From the NCBI RefSeq assembly GCF_004784475.1, contig NZ_SRRT01000004.1, positions 186,001 to 250,000 of the forward strand: a DNA stretch of 64,000 nucleotides, in the 5' to 3' direction. The first letter of the stretch is position 1, and each line of letters begins with the position of its first letter. This DNA is from Streptomyces bauhiniae (GTDB lineage: Bacteria > Actinomycetota > Actinomycetes > Streptomycetales > Streptomycetaceae). The translations under genes were made by a program, and so were the position numbers. This document shows, in pieces, positions 9,095 to 16,898 of the stretch. The notes under the pieces are model-generated. The model saw only the letters and a program-made list of their open reading frames with translations. It was not told the DNA's origin and made no database searches.

Positions 9095-9405
9095 CGCAAC
9101 TCTCCTCCCCCAGTCGGTGGTTCAAATCTATACCGAAGAACAAACTTGTGCCGGGGTCTTGATGATGAAGTCGCCGTTACAGCGGCATCACACACCCGCC
9201 GCCACCTGCGATCCCCAACTTCCGCAGCTCACACGGGTTTACACGACGGTGACCCGCTCGGCGCACGACGTTCACCCGCCGTACGGCAGCGCGATCACTC
9301 GACCACAGTCAGCTATTGAACTCCAGTACATGGATGTGCTTCAGTTGCGTCGCCAGCCGCCAGGAGCGCCTGCCGGCGGGGGATCGCCAGGAGCGAGGAG
9401 AAGGC
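9095..9405. promoter_or_regulatory. Divergent promoter region of the polyketide cluster with direct repeats
   Basis: This 311-base gap separates the divergent polyketide synthase and aldo/keto reductase genes. It contains the TCTATACCGAAG element (9127-9138), 33 bases upstream of the synthase start, and a 16-base direct repeat at 9242-9257 and 9264-9279. The repeat copies match at 14 of 16 positions (consensus CACGACGNTNACCCGC). Their spacing of 22 bases, two helical turns, is the kind of geometry used by SARP activators. TTGAAC at 9316-9321 is a possible -35 hexamer for the rightward gene, but I see no convincing -10. No open frame here looks like a gene. Confidence 0.55.
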
Positions 9406-10398
9406 ATGCTGAAGACGCGCGAGCTGGGCCGCCGGGGGCTGAAGGTCTCCGAACTGGGCCTGGGCTGCATGGGGATGAGCCAGTGGTACGGCACCCCGGA
9501 CGACCGGGAGTCGGTGGCGACCGTCCACCGTGCGCTGGAGCTGGGGTACACCCTGTTCGACACGGCCGAGGCGTACGGGCCGTACGACAACGAGGTGCTG
9601 CTCGGCCAGGCGCTCGCCGGGCGCCGTGAACAGGCCGTGATCGCGACCAAGTTCGGCTTCCCGATGAAGCTGAAGGACGGCACGACCGCCGAGGCCGACA
9701 GTCGTCCGGAACACATCGTCGAGGTGGTCGAGGCGTCCCTGAAGCGCCTCGGCACCGACTACATCGACATCCTCTACCAGCACCGCCTGGACCCCAGGGT
9801 GCCGATCGAGGACGTGGTCGGCGCCATGGCCGGCCTGGTGGAGCAGGGCAAGGTCCGCCATCTGGGCCTGTGCGAGGTGGGCGAGCGCACCATCCGCCGC
9901 GCCCACGCCGTGCACCCCCTCTCCGTGGTGCAGAGCGAGTACTCGGTGTGGGAGCGGAACCTGGAGGACGGGGTCCTGCCGGTGCTGCGCGAGCTGGGCA
10001 TCGGCCTGGTCGGCTTCTGTCCGCTGGGCCGGGGCTTCCTCACCGGTGGCGTCCGGCGCGCCGAGGAGTACCCGGAGGACGACTTCCGCCACCACGACCC
10101 CCGTCTCCAGGGCGCCAACTACGACCAGAACACGGCGATCGCCCGGAAGATCAGCGAGGTCGCCGCGCGCCACGGCCTGACCCCGGCCCAGCTCGCCATC
10201 GCCTGGGTGCTGCACCAGGGCGACGACATCGTGCCGATCCCCGGCACCAAGCGGCGCACCTATCTGGAGGAGAACACCCGTGCCGCCGAGGTCCGCCTCG
10301 ACGCGGACACGCTCGCCGAGATCGAGGTCGCCGTGCGCGCCGACGCGGTCGCGGGACCCCGGTACAACGACCGGATGATGGCGTACATCGACCGCTGA
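9406..10398 (+). CDS. Aldo/keto reductase
   Basis: A 330-residue NADPH-dependent aldo/keto reductase of the YajO/Tas-like actinobacterial group. The catalytic tetrad is visible: Asp52 and Tyr57 in FDTAEAYG, Lys82 in ATKFGF and His126 in YQHRLD. The C-terminal IPGTKRRTYLEEN segment is the NADP-binding part. The ATG at 9406 follows a strong GAGGAGAAGG site. It is the first gene of the rightward cluster arm, 67 bases ahead of the GH3-like gene, so it may reduce a carbonyl in the pathway. This is inferred from position; such enzymes also serve as general detoxifiers. Confidence 0.9.
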   Translation: MLKTRELGRRGLKVSELGLGCMGMSQWYGTPDDRESVATVHRALELGYTLFDTAEAYGPYDNEVLLGQALAGRREQAVIATKFGFPMKLKDGTTAEADSRPEHIVEVVEASLKRLGTDYIDILYQHRLDPRVPIEDVVGAMAGLVEQGKVRHLGLCEVGERTIRRAHAVHPLSVVQSEYSVWERNLEDGVLPVLRELGIGLVGFCPLGRGFLTGGVRRAEEYPEDDFRHHDPRLQGANYDQNTAIARKISEVAARHGLTPAQLAIAWVLHQGDDIVPIPGTKRRTYLEENTRAAEVRLDADTLAEIEVAVRADAVAGPRYNDRMMAYIDR

Positions 10399-10430
10399 TC
10401 CACCGGTCCGGCCCTGTGACCACTTCACCT

Positions 10431-10458
10431 TCTTCAGGCTTCTTCAGGCTTCTTCAGG
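10431..10458 (+). repeat. Tandem 10-bp repeat overlapping the ribosome binding site of the GH3 gene
   Basis: The sequence TCTTCAGGCT occurs twice (10431-10440, 10441-10450) and is followed by a third partial copy TCTTCAGG (10451-10458). The last copy supplies the AGGAG (10456-10460) that lies 5 bases before the GTG start at 10466. Slippage here would change leader length and could tune translation of the downstream operon. Confidence 0.7.
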
Positions 10459-10465
10459 AGCGACT

Positions 10466-12151
10466 GTGGACATACCTCACTGGCAGAAACACTGGCAGGC
10501 CCGCCGGGACCCGTTCGCGGAGGAGTGCCGCCAGGCGCGGGACGCCCTGCTGACCGACCTCAAGCAGCCGGGCCTGGCCCAGCGCCGGGTGCTGGACGAC
10601 GTCATCGACATGAGCGCGGGCTCGGTGCACTGGCGGGAGAAGGGCTACTCGGCCGTCGCCGACGACCCGGACAGCTTCCGCTCGCTGGTCCCCGTGATGC
10701 GCTACGACGACTTCGTGCCCGAGATCCAGCGGGAGACCCGGACCAAGGGCGGCACCCTGACCTGCAGCCCGGTGCTGCGCTGGCTGAAGACGAGCGGCAC
10801 CACCGGGGTGCCCAAGCTGGTGCCGTACACCCTGCACTGGCTGCTGACCTACCGCATCCCCGCCATGAAGGCGATGTGGGGCACGTATCTGGAGTACCAC
10901 CCGGAGCTGCTGGCCCATCCGTACGCGACGCTGGACACGCAGACCGTGCGCGAGGACGTGTTCGACTTCGTGCACGGCATCGGCCACCAGGCGATCAGCA
11001 ACCGGCATCCGCAGATCAACAGCCAGGACTGGAACCCGCCCTGGTACGAGTCGCCGTGGTTCGGGCCGGAGGTGCCGAGCGGCCACGAGGGCCGGATGTA
11101 CCACCGCATCCGGCACCTGATCGGCAAGGACCTGCACTACATCTCGTCGATCAACCCGAGCACCCTGATCTCGCTGCGGGAGCTGCTGGCCCAGCACGGC
11201 GACCGGCTCGTACGGGACGTGCGGGACGGCACGCTGGAGGGGCGCCCGTACACCGCGCCCGACGCGGAGGGGGCGCGCAGGCTCGAAAAGGTGCTGCTGG
11301 ACCGGGACTTCAGCCTCAAGGACGTGTGGCCCTCGCTCACGCTCTACACCTGCTGGCTGTCCGCGTCGGCCGGGCTGTACGCGGCCAAGCTGGAGGCGGT
11401 GCTGCCCGGGGTGGCCCGGCTGCCGTTCATGAGCTGCGGCACCGAGGGGGTCACCACCATCCCGGTGGACGACTCGCTGCACAGCCAGCCGCTCGCGGTG
11501 GGGCAGGCGTTCTTCGAGTTCGTCCCGGCCGAGGTGCCGCTCGGCGACCTGGTGGCGGCCGGCGAGCAGGTGGAGACGCTGCTGTTCGACGAGGTCGAGC
11601 CGGGCCGCGATTACCACCTGATCATGACGCAGGGCAACGGCCTCTACCGGCTGTGGACCGGGGACGTGTACCACGTGGACCGGATCGTGGACGGCACGCC
11701 CTGGGTGCACTTCGTCCACCGGGACGGCATCTTCCACTCGTTCACCGGCGAGAAGATCACCGAGTCCCAGGTGACCGGCGCCATCCAGCGCGGCCTCGCC
11801 GCCCACGGGCTCGGCGCCGGGCTGTTCATGTGCGGCCCGCGCTGGGCGGAGCCGCCGTACTACATCGTCGTCGCGGAGGTCCCCGAGCCGTCCGCGTCGC
11901 TGGACGCGAAGCTGTCCGGGGCGGTGGACGCCGCGCTGCACGAGATCAACATCGAGTACGCCTCCAAGCGGGACAGCGGCCGGCTCGGTGCGCTGGAGGT
12001 CGTCACGGTGCCCCGCGACGCCATCGCCGCGTACGTCGAGAGCCGCCGCCAGCAGGGCAACGCCACCCAGTACAAGTACAAGCCGTTCCAGCGGGACGTC
12101 GACTTCGTCGCCGCGCTCCACCCGACGCTGACCGAGGGGAACCGGACGTGA
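10466..12151 (+). CDS. GH3-family acyl-acid amido synthetase (adenylating enzyme)
   Basis: A 561-residue member of the GH3 branch of the adenylate-forming superfamily. Plant homologues activate a carboxylic acid with ATP and transfer it to an amine. Motifs in order: the P-loop TSGTTGVPK near residues 109-117, FMSCGTEGVTT at 321-331 (second ATP motif), YRLWTGDVYHV near 394-404 and HRDGIFHSFTGEKITE near 418-433 before the C-terminal swivel domain. The GTG start is supported by AGGAG 5 bases upstream. It overlaps the next gene by GTGA. In this cluster it is the only visible carboxylate-activating enzyme apart from the polyketide synthase, so it could activate the polyketide acid or couple it to an amine. 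The substrate is unknown. Confidence 0.88.
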   Translation: MDIPHWQKHWQARRDPFAEECRQARDALLTDLKQPGLAQRRVLDDVIDMSAGSVHWREKGYSAVADDPDSFRSLVPVMRYDDFVPEIQRETRTKGGTLTCSPVLRWLKTSGTTGVPKLVPYTLHWLLTYRIPAMKAMWGTYLEYHPELLAHPYATLDTQTVREDVFDFVHGIGHQAISNRHPQINSQDWNPPWYESPWFGPEVPSGHEGRMYHRIRHLIGKDLHYISSINPSTLISLRELLAQHGDRLVRDVRDGTLEGRPYTAPDAEGARRLEKVLLDRDFSLKDVWPSLTLYTCWLSASAGLYAAKLEAVLPGVARLPFMSCGTEGVTTIPVDDSLHSQPLAVGQAFFEFVPAEVPLGDLVAAGEQVETLLFDEVEPGRDYHLIMTQGNGLYRLWTGDVYHVDRIVDGTPWVHFVHRDGIFHSFTGEKITESQVTGAIQRGLAAHGLGAGLFMCGPRWAEPPYYIVVAEVPEPSASLDAKLSGAVDAALHEINIEYASKRDSGRLGALEVVTVPRDAIAAYVESRRQQGNATQYKYKPFQRDVDFVAALHPTLTEGNRT

Positions 12152-13029
12152 TCGAGACCAAGAGGCCACCGCAGAACATCCGCCGCGAGATAGCCGGACT
12201 CCCGGTCGACGGCGCCGAGCTGGCCCTGCACCTGTGGCGCCCGCGCGGCCCGGTCAAGGGAGCGGTGTTCTACTTCCACGGCCTCCAGTCGCACGCGGGC
12301 TGGCTGTGGGAGGTCGGCCCGCAGTTCGCGGACAACGACATCGCCTTCTACGTACTGGACCGCCGGGGCTCCGGCATCAGCGGCGGCGACCGCCAGGACC
12401 TCCCCGACGCCGACACTGTGCTGCGGGACTACATCACCGCCCTGGAGCATGTGCGCGCCGCCATAGGCGACGAGGTACCGCTCTCCCTGTTCGGGCACTG
12501 CCTGGGCGGCTCCTTCATGGCGGCGCTCATGCACCACCCGGACTTCACCACCCGCTACGACGCGGCGATCTTCTGCTCGGCCTGGCTGGGCAAGCTGCAC
12601 GCCACCCTCGACGACGGCCAACGGCAGGCCCTGGCAACGGAGTCGGGCACCGAACTGTGGGACGCGGGACTGCGGTCGGAGGACTTCACGGACGAGGTCC
12701 GCCACCGGCACTTCATCGACAACGACGACCTGGCGGCCCGCGCCCTGACCCGCCGCTCACGGGGCGTGCTGCTCGACCTGGAGTCGCGCTACATGCACTC
12801 CGGGCGCGAGCTTCCCCCGGTGCCTGCGGCCTACGTCTCCGGGGTCGGCGACCCGATCGTGGACCTGGACGACGCCCGCGCCACCTTCCGCCGGATGACC
12901 GGCTCGCACGGCGCGCTGATCCAGTTCGCCACCGACAAGCACTACCTCTTCTACACCGACGTCCGGGCCCGGCTGGTGGACTGGGCGTCCACCTTCACCC
13001 TGCTCCAAGGGCTGAACCGCGATGCCTGA
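12148..13029 (+). CDS. Alpha/beta hydrolase with Cys nucleophile elbow
   Basis: A 293-residue alpha/beta hydrolase of the lysophospholipase/S33 type. The oxyanion strand is FYFHGLQSH near residues 41-49, the acid is probably Asp235 (SGVGDPIVD) and the base His265 (TDKHYLF). The nucleophile elbow reads GHCLGG, so the catalytic residue is Cys118 rather than Ser, as in dienelactone hydrolases (GYCLGG) and PHA synthases (GxCxG). This fits thioester or lactone chemistry better than ordinary lipase activity. The GTG start overlaps the GH3 stop, and its end overlaps the enolase-family start by 8 bases, so translation is coupled. No signal peptide. Confidence 0.88.
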   Translation: MIETKRPPQNIRREIAGLPVDGAELALHLWRPRGPVKGAVFYFHGLQSHAGWLWEVGPQFADNDIAFYVLDRRGSGISGGDRQDLPDADTVLRDYITALEHVRAAIGDEVPLSLFGHCLGGSFMAALMHHPDFTTRYDAAIFCSAWLGKLHATLDDGQRQALATESGTELWDAGLRSEDFTDEVRHRHFIDNDDLAARALTRRSRGVLLDLESRYMHSGRELPPVPAAYVSGVGDPIVDLDDARATFRRMTGSHGALIQFATDKHYLFYTDVRARLVDWASTFTLLQGLNRDA

Positions 13030-14209
13030 ACCGGCCGGCGCCACGCTGTACCGGGTCGAGCTGCCCATGGCGGTCGGCTTCGACCACCCGGCCAAGCGCC
13101 GCTCCGCCTCCGACAGCCTCATGCTGCGGCTGACGGTGGACGGCGCGACCGGGCTCGGGGAGTGCGCGCCCCGCGCCTATGTCACCGGCGAGACCAGCGA
13201 CTCGGTGACGGCGGCGCTGCGGGAGGTGCCGCTGGACGCGGTGTTCGCCCGGCTGCGGTCGACCGAACCGTCGCTGCTGCTGGCCGAGTTGCTGCGGTCG
13301 GGGGTCGCCGGCACGTTCGGTCTGCGGGGCGGGGGCAACCTGCTCTGCCTGCTGGAGACGGCTCTGCTCGACCTGCTGGGGCGACAACTGGGTTCACACG
13401 CTTCGGCCTTGGTTCCGGGCTCACACCCGCGCACTCCCCCGTCTCTCCCGGTGTCCCAAGTCCTCGATCTCAGTCTCGATGTGGACGAATTCCTGGACAC
13501 GCGGGGCCCGTTCCACTTCGTCAAGGTCAAGGCGGCCGACGACATCCGGCGCGATGCCCGTACGGTGGCCGCGATCCGGGCCCGGCTGGGCGAGCTGGTG
13601 CCGGTCATGGTGGACGCCAACATGAGCTGGTCGCCCGAGGAGGCTCCGGGCCACATGGAGGCGCTGCACACCGCCGGCGCCGACTGGGTGGAGGAGCCGC
13701 TGGCCAAGGGCTCCTGGGCCGACCTCGCCCGGCTGCGCGGCGGTACCGGGCCCCGCGTGATGCTGGACGAGTCGGTGTGCACCCCCGAGGACGCCGAGCG
13801 GGCGATCGCGGCCGGGGCGTGCGACGCCTTCAACGTCCGCGTGTCCAAGAACGGCGGCCCGGTGACCGCGGCCCGGCTGATCGGCCTCGCCCGCGGCGCG
13901 GGGCTGGCCTTCCAGGTCGGGGTGCAGGTGGCCGAGGTGGGCCCGCTGATCAACGCGGGACGCGCCCTGGCCTTCGCCCATCCGGACGCCCTCACCGTCG
14001 AGGCCGGCCAGTCCGACCTGTTCTTCCCGGAGATGGTCGTGGCGCCCCGCCCGGCCGTGGACCGGCGGACCAACACGATCACTCCGCCCCCCGGCCCCGG
14101 TTTCGGCCTGACCCCGACCGACCTCGCCGCCCGCTGGGTGACGGCGCACCGCACCGAGGGCGACCCGGTCTGGCGCCCGGTCCCCGCCCGCCCCCATGCG
14201 CACGCATGA
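13022..14209 (+). CDS. Enolase-superfamily enzyme (muconate lactonizing/OSBS-like subgroup)
   Basis: A 395-residue enolase-superfamily protein of the muconate-lactonizing subgroup. These enzymes abstract the alpha proton of a carboxylate and can dehydrate, cycloisomerise or epimerise. The catalytic residues all look intact: the KxK pair Lys168/Lys170 (FVKVKAA), metal ligands Asp198 (VDAN), Glu224 (EEP) and Asp249 (LDES), and Lys276 (VSKNGG) on the opposite face. The numbering coincides closely with classical muconate cycloisomerase. An insertion around residues 125-145 is Pro/Ser rich. It is cotranscribed with the alpha/beta hydrolase and the ThDP enzyme, so it probably acts on a pathway acid. 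Substrate not assignable from motifs. Confidence 0.9.
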   Translation: MPEPAGATLYRVELPMAVGFDHPAKRRSASDSLMLRLTVDGATGLGECAPRAYVTGETSDSVTAALREVPLDAVFARLRSTEPSLLLAELLRSGVAGTFGLRGGGNLLCLLETALLDLLGRQLGSHASALVPGSHPRTPPSLPVSQVLDLSLDVDEFLDTRGPFHFVKVKAADDIRRDARTVAAIRARLGELVPVMVDANMSWSPEEAPGHMEALHTAGADWVEEPLAKGSWADLARLRGGTGPRVMLDESVCTPEDAERAIAAGACDAFNVRVSKNGGPVTAARLIGLARGAGLAFQVGVQVAEVGPLINAGRALAFAHPDALTVEAGQSDLFFPEMVVAPRPAVDRRTNTITPPPGPGFGLTPTDLAARWVTAHRTEGDPVWRPVPARPHAHA

Positions 14210-14228
14210 ACCGTACGAAGGATCACGC

Positions 14229-15971
14229 ATGACGACGTCCTACTTCTCCGACCTGCTGGTGGAGTTCCTCAACCAGCAGGGCATCGACAAGGTCGCCTTC
14301 AACCCCGGCGCGTCCTTCCGCGGCGTCCACGACTCCCTGGTGCACACCGCCGAGGCGCCGGACATCGTGATGGCGTGCCACGAGGAGATCGCGGTGGCGC
14401 TGGCGCACGGCTACCACAAGGCGAGCGGCCGGCACATGGCCGTGTTCGTGCACGCCAACGTGGGTCTGCTGCACGCCTCGATGGCCATCTTCAACGCCTG
14501 GTGCGACCGGGTCCCGCTGTTCGTGCTCGGCGGCAACGGGCCGGTGGACGCGGGCAAGCGGCGGCCGTGGATCGACTGGATTCACACGTCGCAGAACATC
14601 GAGTCCGTCGTCAAGGACTATGTCAAGTGGTGCGACCAGCCCATCGGGCAGCGGGCCACCGTCGAGTCGCTCTACCGCGCCTTCAAGCTGATGAACACCC
14701 CGTTGCAGGCACCGGTGTTCGTGGCGCTCGACTTCGACGTGCAGGAACAGGAGTTGGCGGAGGGCGTACGGCTGCTGCCCGCCGCCGCCACCGAACCGAC
14801 CCGGCTGCCCGCGCTCGGCGGCAGCGAGCTGGACCACCTCGTGGAGCGGTTGCGCGAGGCTCAACTACCGGTGCTGATAGTCGACTTCTCCGGCCGTGAC
14901 CCGGAGACGGTCGCGCCGCTGGTGGCCCTCGCCGACGCGCTCGGGCTCGCCGTGGTGGACCGGGGCAACCGGATGAACTTCCCCAACACCCACCAGCTCA
15001 ACGTCAGCAACACCGGCCTCCTGGACGCGGCCGACCTGGTAGTCGCGCTGGAGGTGCAGGACCTCGTGGGCGCGCTCGGCTCCTTCCTGCCCCTGACCGA
15101 CGAGGGCCTGCCGGCGAACGGCGCCGAGGTCGTCACCCTGGGCTTCAACGAGCTGCTCACCAGCAAGTGGGCCGCCGACTACCAGCAGTTCGTCCCGGTG
15201 AGCCTCGCCGTGGCGGCCGACACCGGCCAGTCGGTGGCCGCGCTGCGCGAGGTGGCCGAGGACCCCGAAGGGCCGTTCGCGGCGGCCGAGTTCACCGAGC
15301 GCCGGGAGGAGCGGGTCAAGGTCCTCTCCGCCCTGCACACCGAGGCGCGGGCCGAGTGGGCGCGCCAGGCGGACGAGGCGGCGGGCCGGGAGCACATCCA
15401 GGTCTCCACGGCCGTGCAGGAGATCCACCGCGCGGTCCGGGACGAGGAGTGGGTGCTCACCAACACCGGCAGCCTCACCATCGACGGCTGGGTGAAGAAG
15501 CTCTGGCCGCTGGAGCGCCCCGGCAGCTATCTCGGCCTGAACGGCGGCGGCGGACTCGGCTACGGCCTGGGCGCCTCGGTCGGGGCGGCCCTCGCCCACC
15601 AGGGCGACGGCACCCTCTGCGTCGACCTCCAGGCGGACGGCGACTTCCTCTACACCCCGAGCGCGCTGTGGACGCTGGCCGCGTACGACGTACCGCTGCT
15701 GGTGATCGTCATGAACAACCGGCTCTACCTCAACTCCACCCAGCACGCCGAACGCATCGCGGACAACCGCGACCGCGACACCGGCCGCGCGCACATCGCC
15801 ACCAGTTTCTACGACCAGCCGGTCGACTTCGTCACCCTGGCCGGGTCCTACGGCGTGCACGCGCTGCCCCGGGTGGAGCGGATCGAGGCCGTGGAGCCCA
15901 CGGTGCGGGAGGCCGTCGCCCACATCAAGGAGCACGGCAAGCCCGTCCTGGTCGAGATCCTCATGGACTGA
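14229..15971 (+). CDS. Thiamine-diphosphate-dependent enzyme (acetolactate synthase/decarboxylase-like)
   Basis: A 580-residue ThDP enzyme with the PYR-central-PP domain order of acetolactate synthase, benzoylformate decarboxylase and benzaldehyde lyase. The PYR domain shows the activating Glu52 in ACHEEIAVALAHGY. The PP domain has LQADGDFLYTPSALWT followed by MNNRLYLN, the Mg-ThDP motif. The ATG at 14229 is preferred over an upstream in-frame ATG at 14196 because GAAGGA lies 6 bases ahead of it and it does not overlap the previous gene. Such enzymes decarboxylate 2-oxo acids or form acyloins. The sequence is not MenD-like. In the cluster it would supply or extend a carbon skeleton. Confidence 0.88.
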   Translation: MTTSYFSDLLVEFLNQQGIDKVAFNPGASFRGVHDSLVHTAEAPDIVMACHEEIAVALAHGYHKASGRHMAVFVHANVGLLHASMAIFNAWCDRVPLFVLGGNGPVDAGKRRPWIDWIHTSQNIESVVKDYVKWCDQPIGQRATVESLYRAFKLMNTPLQAPVFVALDFDVQEQELAEGVRLLPAAATEPTRLPALGGSELDHLVERLREAQLPVLIVDFSGRDPETVAPLVALADALGLAVVDRGNRMNFPNTHQLNVSNTGLLDAADLVVALEVQDLVGALGSFLPLTDEGLPANGAEVVTLGFNELLTSKWAADYQQFVPVSLAVAADTGQSVAALREVAEDPEGPFAAAEFTERREERVKVLSALHTEARAEWARQADEAAGREHIQVSTAVQEIHRAVRDEEWVLTNTGSLTIDGWVKKLWPLERPGSYLGLNGGGGLGYGLGASVGAALAHQGDGTLCVDLQADGDFLYTPSALWTLAAYDVPLLVIVMNNRLYLNSTQHAERIADNRDRDTGRAHIATSFYDQPVDFVTLAGSYGVHALPRVERIEAVEPTVREAVAHIKEHGKPVLVEILMD

Positions 15972-16037
15972 CCCGGCCCGCCCCCCCCTGTCCGCCCTGG
16001 CCCGTACGGGCCGTGACCTCTCAAGGAGGTGTCCACC

Positions 16038-16898
16038 ATGACGGTGGTCTTCGAATGCGTCCACGCGGGCGAGCGCCACTTCGGCCTCGGCCTGCCCGAA
16101 CCCGAGGCTCCGCTGCGCCTGTACCCGCTGGGCGACGACACCCTGGCCGCCCTGGCGTCCGCCTCGGACGACACCACCGAGGCCCTGCTCGACCGGCTGA
16201 CCCGCGACCGCACCCCGGTCGAGGCCGCCCGCGACGACGTCCGCCTGCTGCCGCCCCTGCTGCCCGCCCACCTGGGCGACGCCCTGGTCAGCGGCTTCAT
16301 GATGACGCACAACGTGAAGGTCGACGCCGAGGTCCCCGACCAGCCCAACTGGTTCGTCAAGGGCCTCGGCGACGCCCTCAAGGTCCCCGGCGAGCCCCTC
16401 TCCGTACCCGCCGACGCCGTTCACGTCTGCGAGGAGGCCGAGGTCGTCCTGGTCTACATCGGAGACGCCGCCGGGGTGCCGAGGTACGCGGGCTACACCT
16501 TCGGCAACGATCTCACCGACATCGGCCGCTTCAAGCAGCACGCCGGGCATCTGTCGTACGCCAAGCTGTGCGACGCCGGGGTGGCGCCCTGGCTGCACCT
16601 CGGCGAGCCGCCGCGCTCGGTGACCGGGGAGGCGACGATCGAGCGGGACGGCGCCCCGGCGTGGAAGGGTACCTTCGCCACCGGCCTGGACGCCCTGCAC
16701 TACGAGCTGCCGGCCCTGATGTCCCGCCTCTTCGCCTACCGCGCCCTGCACCATCCCGGCCGGGTGCACTACGTCTACCTGGGCGCCGACCGCAGCAGCT
16801 TCCACGGCGGCTTCCGCACGGCCGACGGCGACCGGGTCACCCTGGACTTCACCAGCCACGACGTCCGGCTGTCCCACCCGCTGGCGTGGTCGTCGTGA
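16038..16898 (+). CDS. Fumarylacetoacetate hydrolase-family protein
   Basis: A 286-residue FAH-superfamily protein. These metal enzymes hydrolyse, decarboxylate or tautomerise beta-dicarbonyl acids. The core metal-binding region is recognisable: CEEAEVVLVY (Glu133 and Glu135 as the ExE pair), YTFGNDLTD with Asp158, and Lys166 in GRFKQH. The N-terminal half is shorter and more divergent than in the homoprotocatechuate enzymes. The ATG at 16038 has a strong AAGGAGG 8 bases upstream. It overlaps the acyltransferase gene by GTGA. With the CHMI-type isomerase further on it recalls, but does not reconstitute, the aromatic meta-cleavage lower pathway, so recruitment to a biosynthetic dicarbonyl is inferred. 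Confidence 0.8.
   Translation: MTVVFECVHAGERHFGLGLPEPEAPLRLYPLGDDTLAALASASDDTTEALLDRLTRDRTPVEAARDDVRLLPPLLPAHLGDALVSGFMMTHNVKVDAEVPDQPNWFVKGLGDALKVPGEPLSVPADAVHVCEEAEVVLVYIGDAAGVPRYAGYTFGNDLTDIGRFKQHAGHLSYAKLCDAGVAPWLHLGEPPRSVTGEATIERDGAPAWKGTFATGLDALHYELPALMSRLFAYRALHHPGRVHYVYLGADRSSFHGGFRTADGDRVTLDFTSHDVRLSHPLAWSS

Noticed and set aside
10431..10458. CRISPR-like or mobile repeat
   Set aside because: The three 10-base units are contiguous with no spacers and only 28 bases in total.
14229..15971. True MenD (menaquinone) enzyme
   Set aside because: The N-terminal NPGASFRGVHDS and central domain are of the acetolactate synthase/decarboxylase type; MenD-specific motifs are not present.
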